The notes below the pieces were generated by a model, which was not told the origin of the DNA, ran no database searches, and saw only the letters and a list, made by a program, of their open reading frames with translations. The translations under genes and the position numbers were made by a program. Below are positions 17,898-26,093 of a stretch of DNA of 64,000 nucleotides, in pieces. The stretch comes from Mucilaginibacter sp. OK098 (GTDB lineage: Bacteria; Bacteroidota; Bacteroidia; Sphingobacteriales; Sphingobacteriaceae): positions 186,001 through 250,000 of the forward strand of contig NZ_FRCM01000004.1 in the NCBI RefSeq assembly GCF_900142915.1, read 5' to 3'. Positions within the stretch are counted from its first letter, which is position 1; each line of letters begins with the position of its first letter.

Positions 17898-19045
17898 TTA
17901 GTGGTCGTAATGGTTTAAAAAAGTGCAGAGCCTGTCCAAGAGCGGAAAAAAAAGGCTCTCAAATCCGAAGCTTTCCTGTTTGGCTGTTTCGGAATTATCG
18001 AATAGCACTACATCAATCGGTTCATCTGTAATCCCCATTTCCTGAAAGGTGCAATCAATCATGGACATGACCGTTTCAATCACAGAATCATTGCCACTCC
18101 AATAAAAGCTGATATATTCATCGGCTCTAATCCGCTCATTAACTTCGGGATAATACAGGTCAGGGCGTATCGCATCGAACATATTACGGTTCGGATAAGC
18201 TTTATACAATTGCACAAACTCAATGGCCAATATCGCCAGATCGTTATCCCTTACTTCGGCATTGGCATAACTCAATACTATATCTTCTATATTTTCAAGC
18301 CTTACCTTTTCGGCCATTAACCTGCCTAACTTGATACCTGAATTTTGGAGCGTTGACAGTTCGTCCAGTTGTTCCTCCTTATATGCCGTTTCCTCTGCAT
18401 CATCCTCACACATTTCCTCATTTATCATATCTTCCACATAGCGGTATTGGTCTGCTAAAAAGGTTTCGTAATCTGAATACAGCGGTATTTGTACCACCTG
18501 ATACAGGTAAGCAAAAATGGCGGTTACTACTTCGGCAACAGGTTGCTGTTGGGCATCCGAAAGCCATTTCCATAAGGGTTTTACAGGTATGTAATACATC
18601 ATTCTGCCCGTATCGAACTGGCTGATGGTGGCTAAAACCGCCTCATGGCTATCGTCTTTCAGGATAATACAATCCAGTTTTTTATTAATGGCCTTTACCC
18701 GCTCATTCGTGATAGACCACGACTGATAGATATTTTGCGGGAATGATACCCCAATCACATCGGGTATTTGCAGGTCATAGTATTTACAGATATTTTCTAA
18801 AGAGCGGAAATATTCCGTTTCCGCTCTTTCTGTATTGCCGTCAAATAACCAAAAGGGTTTGAAAGTATGGTTCAGAAAACCATTACCACCATAGCGGGGG
18901 GAGCGCTTCTTAAAGGGTTGCGCTGTATTTCTCCCGCATCGGGCAGACGGTTTAGTTTTTCTGCGTAATTGCCGAACTGTGCATATATTCTCCATAGGTC
19001 ACTATCCTTATCAACTTTTACTTTGGTGATTACTTTATTTTTCAT
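17898..19045 (-). CDS. PRTRC system protein F, frameshifted near its N-terminus
   Basis: The uninterrupted frame starts only at 18995, with a basic, unlikely N-terminus. A better start is the ATG at 19045, two bases after the PRTRC-C stop. It reads MKNKVITKVKVDKDSDLWRI and on to NPLRSAPP, then meets a run of six C (coding strand; G-run at 18896-18901). One extra C would join it exactly to RYGGNGFLNHTFKPFWLFDG and the rest of the long frame. The restored protein is about 382 residues with an acidic middle (EEMCEDDAEETAYKEE). So the gene is a frameshift mutant, a sequencing error or a length-variable tract. PRTRC-F function is unknown; the family call is from context and the FKPFWLF-type start. 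Confidence 0.8.
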
Positions 19046-19047
19046 GA

Positions 19048-19263
19048 TTAGCCTTTTGTTCCCATTGTGGTTTCAAAATGAAACTGCATTTCGTCGTCTT
19101 TAAATTCGGGGCCACGTATTTTGGCTGTGGTCAGTATCGGGTAGATACTGGCGTAAAAATTCCGAACATCTTCTTTTGTGAGTTGAACACCGGGGTCGGC
19201 CAATCGCACTTCCTGACCGTTCTGTTTATGCAGGAACACCCTGCTGATTGTTGTGATTTCCAT
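19048..19263 (-). CDS. PRTRC system protein C
   Basis: 71 residues. The start MEITTISRVFLHKQNGQEVR, then LADPGVQLTKEDVRNFYASI, ILTTAKIRGPEF and a C-terminal FHFETTMGTKG region match the short PRTRC-C family (TIGR03738), in which the YP.LTTA..G P pattern is conserved. Two bases separate its stop from the likely true start of PRTRC-F, and 17 separate it from PRTRC-E. Function unknown. Confidence 0.88.
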   Translation of the reverse strand: MEITTISRVFLHKQNGQEVRLADPGVQLTKEDVRNFYASIYPILTTAKIRGPEFKDDEMQFHFETTMGTKG

Positions 19264-19280
19264 GTTGGTATGCTGATAGA

Positions 19281-19904
19281 TTATAAGTCCTTTAAAAATT
19301 CTTCGTACTTGGCTTTACGCTTTTGTAACTCTACACCCTTTTCATTGATTTCACCCGCCTTTTCAAGGTAATCGCCACAAGTTTGCAGCAGGCTTATAGC
19401 TTCATCATACTTAAATACTTTACTCAATTCTGCTACCTGCTCCAATACTGTTTCATAGCGTTTTTTCTTTTCAGCCAGTACCTTTTGCTCATTTTCCTGT
19501 ATAGAGAAAAGGTTTTCGGTTTCCTCGTTATCATCGTCATCATCATCCGTATCGGGTTTTGGTGTGGTGTTGGCTTTACCCTTGTTTCCTTTGTTCTTTT
19601 TGTCCAATTCCGCTTTTGAATTTTCAGCAGCCTTTTTCAGGCTTTGCTGATAAGCATCCATATTGGCAAAAAGGCTTGCGGTTTGCTTTACAGGAGCAGC
19701 TATCGCCCCAAAAAAGCCCTCGCCCAATTCTGTAGCATTGCCTTTTAATATCATCGGGGGAATGACATTCCCTGCGGTATCTGCCGTAGCGTTTGGCAGG
19801 AAAACGGATACGGTTAATAATCCCTCGGCATTTTTTATGAAATTGAGGTTTAATGCGCCCTGAAATTCAAGTGCGCTGATATGTTCAAAAAAGTTCGTTT
19901 GCAT
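19281..19904 (-). CDS. PRTRC system protein E
   Basis: 207 residues. The N-terminal half (FFEHISALEFQGALNLNF, then VSVFLPNATADTAGNVIPP and an ELGEGFF motif) is the conserved PRTRC-E domain. A Lys/Asn-rich stretch and an acidic run (DTDDDDDDNEETE, about 119-131) lead to a coiled-coil-like C-terminus (VLAEKKKRYETVLEQVAEL). Its start overlaps the preceding small gene's end by 20 bases. Function unknown; call from sequence and operon order. Confidence 0.85.
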   Translation of the reverse strand: MQTNFFEHISALEFQGALNLNFIKNAEGLLTVSVFLPNATADTAGNVIPPMILKGNATELGEGFFGAIAAPVKQTASLFANMDAYQQSLKKAAENSKAELDKKNKGNKGKANTTPKPDTDDDDDDNEETENLFSIQENEQKVLAEKKKRYETVLEQVAELSKVFKYDEAISLLQTCGDYLEKAGEINEKGVELQKRKAKYEEFLKDL

Positions 19905-20130
19905 GGTATTTCGGTTTCTTGTCTTTTAAAATTTTTGTTCCTTTTCCTTTTTGGTAATAGTCTTTATACCCGTTGCTTTCGATGACAGCCCGAAGCATAA
20001 TTTCGGCGTGTCTAATTGCAAAAGCATCCTCCGCACTGACAAACAACAGGTTGGTGTCCTTAAAAAAGCGAAGAGCGTTGGCAATTACCTTGATGGCTTT
20101 TCGTTCTGTTTTATTGGCTAAATGGCTCAT
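19885..20130 (-). CDS. Small 81-residue protein of the PRTRC operon
   Basis: MSHLANKTERKAIKVIANAL, then a helical FVSAEDAFAIRHAEIMLRAV and a lysine-rich tail (KGKGTKILKDKKPK). No signal or membrane segment. Overlaps PRTRC-E by 20 bases and starts 4 bases after the previous gene, so it is part of the operon. Family not recognised. Confidence 0.65.
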   Translation of the reverse strand: MSHLANKTERKAIKVIANALRFFKDTNLLFVSAEDAFAIRHAEIMLRAVIESNGYKDYYQKGKGTKILKDKKPKYHANELF

Positions 20131-20134
20131 GTGC

Positions 20135-20500
20135 TTAATATTCTAAATTGATACACTGCTCTTTGGTGGCATTTAATAGGCTTTGGATATAGGGTACAAA
20201 TTCGCCCTGCTTAATTATCCTATTGAATGTGATGCTTTCAAAAGCGTAATCATCCTTGATGGTCAGCCACTCGTCACCACCACTAATCTGATTGATAAAG
20301 CATAGGTTTTTGAAATAATAACCCTGCCCGAGGCACCAGTTGCCCTGTTCAAAAATGTATTCCAGTTCTGCAAGTGTTGCCACTCTAATCAGCATATATT
20401 TGCTAAATGGTGGGTCATTCGCTTCGGCAATCCAAGGGTTATCTAAGCCGATGGCTTCCCATGTTTCTATCAGGTCTTTGGCATCAAAATCATTTTCCAT
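20135..20500 (-). CDS. Hypothetical 121-residue protein of the PRTRC operon
   Basis: Acidic soluble protein: MENDFDAKDLIETWEAIGLD, then MLIRVATLAELEYIFEQGNW and CLGQGYYFKNLCFINQ. I do not recognise it. It looks like a compact alpha/beta domain with many aromatic residues. It lies between SSB (77 bases downstream of SSB's stop) and the 81-residue gene, on the same strand. Confidence 0.65.
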   Translation of the reverse strand: MENDFDAKDLIETWEAIGLDNPWIAEANDPPFSKYMLIRVATLAELEYIFEQGNWCLGQGYYFKNLCFINQISGGDEWLTIKDDYAFESITFNRIIKQGEFVPYIQSLLNATKEQCINLEY

Positions 20501-20577
20501 GATGTGCAGTATTTATGTTTCTTGAATGTTTACAAATGGTTTAAACAACACCCTGAAAAAGGGTGCTGTAAGGTATT

Positions 20578-20976
20578 TTAGAATGGCAAATCATCATCAT
20601 CACCGCCACTCGCTGCAACAGCATTCTTATCAGCCTTTTTATCTTTCGGGTTATCGTTTGGTTTTACAGCGGTAGAGCCAAACAATTTGACGGTATCAAC
20701 AGAGCAAACAAGGTCGGCTTGTACTTTACCCTCACGGTTTTCCCAAGTCTGGGCTTCTACCCAGCCTGAAATTTCAACAATTGCGCCTTTGGTGAGGTAA
20801 ACCGCCAAGCCGGGATTTACCCAATATGAGCAGTTAACGTAGGCGGTCTTTTCTTTTTTTTCACCTGCTTTGGTTTTGTAGCGTTGGTTCAGTGCTACGG
20901 TAAAATTGGTTACTTGTTTGTCGCCTTTAATGGTTCTTACATCGGCGTTTGCGGTAATTCTTCCTGTGAATAACAT
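20578..20976 (-). CDS. ssb: Single-stranded DNA-binding protein of the element
   Basis: 132 residues with one OB fold: GRITANADVRTIKGDKQVTN, FTVALNQRYKT, AYVNCSYWV, GAIVEISGWVEAQTW. The tail is low-complexity and ends DDDDLPF, the acidic tip through which SSB recruits replication proteins. It is the first gene of the minus-strand operon that continues to the macrodomain gene. A dedicated SSB is typical of plasmids and conjugative elements. The N-terminus starts cleanly at the ATG at 20976. Confidence 0.95.
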   Translation of the reverse strand: MLFTGRITANADVRTIKGDKQVTNFTVALNQRYKTKAGEKKEKTAYVNCSYWVNPGLAVYLTKGAIVEISGWVEAQTWENREGKVQADLVCSVDTVKLFGSTAVKPNDNPKDKKADKNAVAASGGDDDDLPF

Positions 20977-21241
20977 AAATTTTTGTTTTTTAAATGAATA
21001 AATCTGTTTTGCTTTCCTTATCTCGCTTTGCTTTTCTTGATTATTTTTTAAAAGAAAAAGGGAAAAAAGAAAGCCATAGGAAGAGCCGGCTCATAGCCAA
21101 AAGGAAACGGAATAAGTCCCGAAGGGTGGATTGGTGAGGTACGAGCAAAGCCATTATGCCGTAGTCTTTTGGCGTACTCCAACATTTGAATACGGCAAAA
21201 CCTTAGCTGCGCTTTTTACCCGTTTCGACTAAAAAATATTA
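20977..21241. other. Upstream region of the PRTRC operon, with pairing segments
   Basis: No gene. The part next to SSB is A+T-rich and should hold the operon promoter. From 21080 on it is more G+C-rich. GCCAAAAG (21096-21103) can pair with CTTTTGGC (21166-21173), and GCCGTA (21158-21163) with TACGGC (21191-21196). The two helices cross, which would make a pseudoknot. It may be a structured leader or a site of the element. The right end of the PRTRC module is probably here, because a broken AraC gene begins right after. Confidence 0.4.
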
Positions 21242-21756
21242 ATCATTACTCCAACCTATCCTAAAGAAAATCATATTCTCCAGGAATGTGTGTCTAAGAT
21301 AGAGGCTGAATTAAAAGAAAATATCGACGACCATAGCCAAAACATTATCGTCTCGCAAATTGAAGTGTTACTCAATTATTGCACTCGTTTTTATAGCCGT
21401 CAATTCATCACCCGCAAGAACACAAACAATTCTGTAGTTGTGCAGATAGAAAAGATACTGAGCACTTATTTCCAGGGAGGAGCTGAAAAACGGCTGCCGA
21501 CCGTCAAAGATCTGGCAGAACAGGTGTTTTTATCTCCCGGTTATCTCAGCGACTTGCTGAAAAAGGAAACCGGAAAAACACGCAGGACCATATTCATTTT
21601 TATTTGATCGAGGAAGCCAAACACCTGCTGATCGGAACAGATAAACCCATCAACGAAATAGCTTATGAACTGGAATTTGAATACCCTCAATATTTTAACA
21701 AGCTTTTTAAGCAAAAGACAGGCAAAACTCCTATTATGTTTCGGAGCCTTAATTGA
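21242..21756 (+). pseudogene. AraC-family regulator, 5'-truncated and frameshifted
   Basis: The frame opens mid-protein (PKENHILQECVSKIEAELKE) with no start codon or N-terminal domain and reads through LLNYCTRFYSRQFITR and VKDLAEQVFLSPGYLSDLLK into a stop at 21607. In another frame the protein continues without a break: QDHIHFYLIEEAKHLLIGTD, INEIAYELEFEYPQYFNKLF, KQKTGKTP, ending at 21756. These are the two helix-turn-helix units of an AraC regulator. The frameshift is near 21572-21580. The missing 5' part suggests that the neighbouring PRTRC module was inserted into, or recombined next to, this gene. Confidence 0.85.
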
Positions 21757-22009
21757 GCGATGGTCTTCATTCCAAGCGAATAAAGAAGATCATATTATAG
21801 CATCAGCAAAGGAAAGATCGCTATAGAGGTCCGTTAAACCGAGATATTTTACACTGATGATTTGTAGCCTTGAATGAATCTCTCAATTCGGCACCCATGA
21901 CGAACCAAATGCAGCCTAATTGTATAGTTCTGATAATCAATTGTAAAATTAAGTCCATGGAAAAAATATTATAGCGTAAAAAAAATCAGTCATCTAAACT
22001 TCGTTCCGG

Positions 22010-22627
22010 CTAATCTGATTGCAGGATCTTATCCCAAAGTGGTGAACTGACACCGTAACCCCTATTTGGATTTTGGTAATGATGCAGCATATGGTGCTGC
22101 TTGATCTTCTTAAACAGGCCACTTTTAAAATTAAGGTGGTGCATGGCATAGTGCCCGATATCATAGATCAAGTAGCCTGTCAAAAATTTGGCAAAGATAA
22201 TATCGAGGTATTTAGCAGGCAGTAAATTCCTAAATAGGAAAAAAAACATTAAAGCCAGAGGAATGCTTAAAGATGGAGGCATAACCAGCCGCCTACGGTC
22301 GCAAGGGTAGTCATGATGAACGCCATGAATAACAAAGTGAAGTCGGGCACCTATCTTTCCCGGAAACTGGTAGTGAAAAATATAACGGTGCAACACATAT
22401 TCAACGATCGTCCAAACAATCAGTCCTGATATAATTGTCACCGGGTACTGCCAAGTACAGAGCCCTTGCTGAATGCCCTGGATGATCATATACACTATCA
22501 CCGGCATGAAAATAATGATTGGGACTGTGTAATGTACTTTTGATAGCGCCTCAAAAAAGTCACTTTTAAACATGCGTACAGATTCCTGCGAATTAGAAAT
22601 GTATTTTTTACGTTGATTTGCGTTCAT
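22010..22627 (-). CDS. Fatty acid hydroxylase / sterol desaturase family membrane protein
   Basis: 205 residues with four or so membrane segments (TVPIIIFMPVIVYMIIQ; YPVTIISGLIVWTIVEYV; IPLALMFFFLFRNLL). The di-iron histidine boxes are present: HRYIFH, HGVHHDYP, HYAMHHLNF and HHMLHHYQ. The N-terminal half of the fold (HRYIFH..HGVHHDYPCD) resembles fatty acid 2-hydroxylases, which hydroxylate sphingolipid acyl chains; Sphingobacteriaceae do make sphingolipids. Lone gene; the closest neighbours are an AraC remnant and an NmrA-like gene on the same strand. Confidence 0.85.
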   Translation of the reverse strand: MNANQRKKYISNSQESVRMFKSDFFEALSKVHYTVPIIIFMPVIVYMIIQGIQQGLCTWQYPVTIISGLIVWTIVEYVLHRYIFHYQFPGKIGARLHFVIHGVHHDYPCDRRRLVMPPSLSIPLALMFFFLFRNLLPAKYLDIIFAKFLTGYLIYDIGHYAMHHLNFKSGLFKKIKQHHMLHHYQNPNRGYGVSSPLWDKILQSD

Positions 22628-22805
22628 TGCCTTAGGTTCGAATTGATCTATAGTAATGAAGTAAAATATTGCTGTATTTTCAGACCGTTAATGCAGTGTA
22701 ATCAATTGCAAATGGAGGGTACTTTGTGTGTATCCTCCATTTGCAATCAAATTTATCTATAGTCCGCAGTCACACTTTAACCTGCTGATTAATAAATTAA
22801 GCCGG

Positions 22806-23555
22806 TTATTTACTCTCGTGTGATAACCATTTTGCAAGATCAGTTTTGCCTAATGTGGCTTCGCCTTGCGGCACCAAACCGTCATGTGGTACCTTGCCAC
22901 CGAAGTACTCATCTCGTTGGTTAGGCACAACCTTCTTTGCAGGATCTATTGCCTGAACAAATTCTACAAAAAAGTCGCTTAGTGCACGGCGATCAGGACC
23001 GGCAATCTCCGGGGTTAAGTTTTCAGCGGCTGCTAAAGCGAATTGGGTAACCAATGCGGCTACGTCTTCAGCAGCAATTGGCTGAAATTGGACGTGTGAG
23101 CCATGAATTTCATTACCCTGGGTCGAAGCACCAGCAAGCGCTGGTATAAATTCAATGAATTGGGTACTACGGATGATTGTAAACGGTATACCTGAATTCC
23201 TGATCAGATCTTCTTGTACCTTTTTTGCACGCATGTAACCCACATCCTGCATACGGTCAACGCCAACGATTGACAGGGCCAAATGATGTTTAACGCCAGC
23301 TTCCAATTCTGCTGCCATTAAATTACGTCCGGATTTTTCAAAGAATTCCAATACCGCTCCATCCTCAAATGAGGGGGAGTTGGAAAGATCGATAACGACA
23401 TCCGTGCCTTTGAGTGCTTCTTTAAGTCCTTCACCTGTGACCGAATTCACCCCGGTTGAGGGTGAAGAAGCGAGTACTGAATGTCCGAGTTCGCGTAGGT
23501 GGCCTGCTACTTTTGTACCGATAAGTCCGGTACCGCCGATGATTACGATTTTCAT
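22806..23555 (-). CDS. NAD(P)H-binding NmrA-like / atypical SDR oxidoreductase
   Basis: 249 residues. The N-terminal Rossmann motif IVIIGGTGLIGTKV is the atypical SDR GGTGxxG, followed by DVVIDLSNSPSFED, a SIVGVDRMQDVGYMRAK stretch with Tyr and Lys at active-site-like spacing, and FTIIRSTQFIEFIPAL. This is the NmrA/YwnB-type group of NAD(P)-dependent enzymes or redox sensors. Single-gene unit on the minus strand upstream of the hydroxylase; 184 bases from azoR. Substrate unknown. Confidence 0.85.
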   Translation of the reverse strand: MKIVIIGGTGLIGTKVAGHLRELGHSVLASSPSTGVNSVTGEGLKEALKGTDVVIDLSNSPSFEDGAVLEFFEKSGRNLMAAELEAGVKHHLALSIVGVDRMQDVGYMRAKKVQEDLIRNSGIPFTIIRSTQFIEFIPALAGASTQGNEIHGSHVQFQPIAAEDVAALVTQFALAAAENLTPEIAGPDRRALSDFFVEFVQAIDPAKKVVPNQRDEYFGGKVPHDGLVPQGEATLGKTDLAKWLSHESK

Positions 23556-23740
23556 ATGTTGGTTATTTAAATGTTAATTCGTTCAAGTATTTATTTGAAA
23601 GTTTTTGAAATGGCTTTATTTAAAAGTCGGTCAATGCTCCATCAATAACCAGGCATTGGAGCCTATCCAGTTGCAACATCGGGCGGAATGTCAACAATGC
23701 CCTTGAGCAATATTGAATGTCCAATCTCGTTTTTGCTGAT

Positions 23741-24388
23741 TTAACCCTGATCATTATATAAAGCTATAGATGTTAGACCATTTACCGTGCGTACAATTTC
23801 CTCCTTACCTTTGTTGATAGCGTTTTCACGGGCCTCAGCATCTGAAAACTGGACAGGAGATACATTGATAAAAGTCACGTCAGTGAGGCCCATAAAAGCG
23901 AATATGGCTTTCAAATACGGCCTCAGCTGATCCATGTGTTCCATATTATCATTGTTGAAGTCAACACCGCGGGTATTGATGACGAATACTTTCTTGTCAA
24001 CCAGCAGCCCCTCAATGCTGTGACCGACCATTTTAAACGTGCGGTCAATGCGAACGATGTTATCTATAAACGCCTTGAAAATAGACGGCACTGAAAAGTT
24101 ATACATCGGCATACCTATTACAATGGTATCCGCTGCATGCATTCTGTCAACAAGCTGCTCCGATTCCTGAAGCTCCGCGACCATTTCCAAAGTCCGCTCC
24201 GCTGCAGGTGTATAATTTGCCCTTATTAATAAGGCTGTCGGATGCGCGGGAATATTTTCCGCCAGGTCCAGGTAATCAACCTCAGTATCTGCATCAGCTT
24301 TCTTTAATTCATCAATAAAATGCGCTGACAATTCTTTGGAAACAGACCTATCGCCACGAACACTGCTGTCAATATGTAATACTTTCAT
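23741..24388 (-). CDS. azoR: FMN-dependent NADH-azoreductase, copy 1
   Basis: 215 residues, flavodoxin-like fold: MKVLHIDSSVRGDRSVSKEL binds FMN phosphate, and IGMPMYNFSVPSIFKAFID is the family's FMN isoalloxazine loop (MYNF). Further conserved motif: DNIVRIDRTFKM. It reduces quinones and azo compounds with NADH. It is about 80 percent similar to the azoR at 31540-32175, and the two genes share a stretch of upstream sequence. Here no mocR gene lies opposite, although remnants of its control region do. Confidence 0.93.
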   Translation of the reverse strand: MKVLHIDSSVRGDRSVSKELSAHFIDELKKADADTEVDYLDLAENIPAHPTALLIRANYTPAAERTLEMVAELQESEQLVDRMHAADTIVIGMPMYNFSVPSIFKAFIDNIVRIDRTFKMVGHSIEGLLVDKKVFVINTRGVDFNNDNMEHMDQLRPYLKAIFAFMGLTDVTFINVSPVQFSDAEARENAINKGKEEIVRTVNGLTSIALYNDQG

Positions 24389-24405
24389 CTTAGACTTTGT
24401 TTTTT

Positions 24406-24472
24406 TGTAAAATTACGCCTTGCCTGGATTGCCTTAACCATCCATCTTTTCGAATCTTGGCAGTCCAGACAC
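24406..24472. promoter_or_regulatory. azoR1 control region, copy of the azoR2/mocR intergenic operator
   Basis: Shares TGTAAAATTACGCC, CTGGATTGCC and CAGTCCAGACAC in the same order and near-identical spacing with 32194-32260, the region between azoR2 and mocR. Here the left half of the operator palindrome is changed (TGCCTGGA instead of GTGTCTGGA) and the mocR start codon is lost, so the region looks like a duplicated, half-degraded operator. Confidence 0.6.
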
Positions 24473-24607
24473 ATGCATTCCAATCAATGATTTCAATTGA
24501 TAAAAGATCCTCAGCCTGATTAGGAGTAGGTAGCTAATGGTCACATCAAACTGATTATTCTGCAAGAGGGATTGAAACGTCATCCTTTTGATAAAAGATA
24601 TAGTGAA

Positions 24608-24627
24608 AAGCCCGGCCCGAAGGGCTT
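24608..24627 (-). terminator. Terminator-like hairpin after the TetR gene
   Basis: AAGCCC (24608-24613) pairs with GGGCTT (24622-24627) around a GGCCCGAA loop. On the minus strand the stem is followed by TTTTC. It lies 17 bases beyond the stop of the TetR gene and probably ends that transcript. Confidence 0.55.
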
Positions 24628-24644
24628 GCCCTGATCAATAAAAA

Positions 24645-25256
24645 TTATAAAGCCGCTCCATAGGCCCAATCCACGATTTTAGCCACAGTTTCAATAATAG
24701 CCTGCGTTCCTTCCTCTGATTTTAGATCAAGATCGGCAAAGTGGTAGCCATTTTTCCTTGTGTGCAAAATGATATAATATATACCTCCCACAAGCAAAGC
24801 GGCCACTGCCCTAAAATTTATATCTGAATTTTTGAAGTGATCATCCGTACGTTCCAGGATTTCGTGACCAATATTTTCCCGAACATTGTGAATACTCCGC
24901 ATAATAGGATATGAGCCGGCGAGCTCTATTAATATCAGGTTTTGCATTTCCTGTTCCTTTAAAAAAAACTTGAACAGCATTTGCAAAGTATCGGAAATAA
25001 ATAGTTTGCTGTTTGAGGGGTCTAATTCTTTAGATACTGTTTTTAACTTGTCTGCAAACAGCATCCAGAAATCATTCTCAGTAACATAGGTTTCGGTGAG
25101 GTTATCCAGGTTTCCAAAGTAGCGGTAAACTAACTTCCGGTCAACTCCGGCCTGCCTGGCTACCTTACTGATGCGCACCCCTGAAAAACCTTTTGTCTTT
25201 ATAATGATGCCAACAGCATCAATTAATTTTCGCTTTGTTTGTTCTTTATCTTTCAT
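24645..25256 (-). CDS. TetR/AcrR-family transcriptional regulator
   Basis: About 203 residues from the ATG at 25256 (MKDKEQTKRKLIDAVGIIIK); the longer frame upstream looks non-coding. The DNA-binding domain is residues 5-50: GVRISKVARQAGVDRKLVYR then YFGNLDNL. The C-terminal ligand domain is hydrophobic and has a possible helix-bundle dimer surface (VAALLVGGIYYIILHT). Target unknown. A divergent partner is not obvious, since its 5' neighbour on the same strand is the FadR-like gene. Ends in a hairpin 17 bases past the stop. Confidence 0.9.
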   Translation of the reverse strand: MKDKEQTKRKLIDAVGIIIKTKGFSGVRISKVARQAGVDRKLVYRYFGNLDNLTETYVTENDFWMLFADKLKTVSKELDPSNSKLFISDTLQMLFKFFLKEQEMQNLILIELAGSYPIMRSIHNVRENIGHEILERTDDHFKNSDINFRAVAALLVGGIYYIILHTRKNGYHFADLDLKSEEGTQAIIETVAKIVDWAYGAAL

Positions 25257-25407
25257 AGTGGTAAGGTGTTTACGAATAGGTTGTATAAATCTTCTGAAGG
25301 TATTCAAGCATATTTGATCTCAAAGGGGGATCTACTCTTCAGATCAAAAAAGTTGCGGCTTATGCATTATTTGATATCTAACAAAATAATGCGGATATCT
25401 GCAATGG

Positions 25408-26088
25408 TTAACTCCAAAGCGCCGAATCATAAAAAATGCTGGCAACCTTGCAGTGAAAATCCACTGTTAATGTCCGGTTTCGATTGATCAGGCTATTAAT
25501 TATTCCGCTGTATACATCGGGTAAAAGCTGAAATGAATCCAGCACTTGCTCAGATAAGTATATGTCATTCTTAATTTTGTTGACAAATAAATTGTAAAGT
25601 TCAATGAGAACTCTGTTTGGACCGATTTTACCTAAAGCCTGATAAAAATCAAAATGTCCAATGACCAGCGCTTTTAAGTTCACCTCACTAACTGCCTCCG
25701 CACAATTTTCAAGTAGCTTTTTCAGGCTACTCAAATCAATTCGGGATGTTTCAAGTGTTGCATTCTGAATGATCTTAGTTTCCAGCAATGACATAATTTC
25801 CTGCACGCTTGACGTGTCCGCACCCAGAATCGCTGCCATTAAAAAATTTTCCTGCTGCTGTTCTGTGGCAACAAAAGTGCCTCTTCCCTGAAAGACATTT
25901 ACATAACGTGAGTTGGCCAAAGACTTTATGGCCTCGCGTATCGTAGACCTTCCCACTCCAAATATTTTCATTAAATCTTTTTCAACAGGCAGTTTTTGCG
26001 CGGATTTATAATGGCCAGAGGTAATTCCATCTAATAATTGGTCTGCAACCAGTTCGGAAAGATTTTTCCTTTTAATGATATTGGTCAT
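25408..26088 (-). CDS. FadR/GntR-family regulator of the hydroxyacid/DXR operon
   Basis: 226 residues. GntR winged helix at 8-70: LSELVADQLLDGITSGHYKS, LPVEKDLMKIFGVGRSTIRE and AIKSLANSRYVNVFQGRG. The C-terminal FadR-C (FCD) all-helical ligand domain has HFDFYQAL and a later His (DFHCKV), the positions that usually bind a metal. It is the third gene of a tight operon: hydroxyacid dehydrogenase (27293-28459), DXR (26094-27284), then this gene 5 bases later. FCD regulators commonly sense organic acids, so autoregulation by the dehydrogenase substrate is a reasonable inference. Confidence 0.9.
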   Translation of the reverse strand: MTNIIKRKNLSELVADQLLDGITSGHYKSAQKLPVEKDLMKIFGVGRSTIREAIKSLANSRYVNVFQGRGTFVATEQQQENFLMAAILGADTSSVQEIMSLLETKIIQNATLETSRIDLSSLKKLLENCAEAVSEVNLKALVIGHFDFYQALGKIGPNRVLIELYNLFVNKIKNDIYLSEQVLDSFQLLPDVYSGIINSLINRNRTLTVDFHCKVASIFYDSALWS

Positions 26089-26093
26089 AAAAC

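Noticed and set aside
23600..23740. Possible end of a short-chain dehydrogenase gene (minus-strand LVIDGALTDF before a stop)
   Set aside because: Too short and only one motif; I could not extend it into a recognisable SDR.
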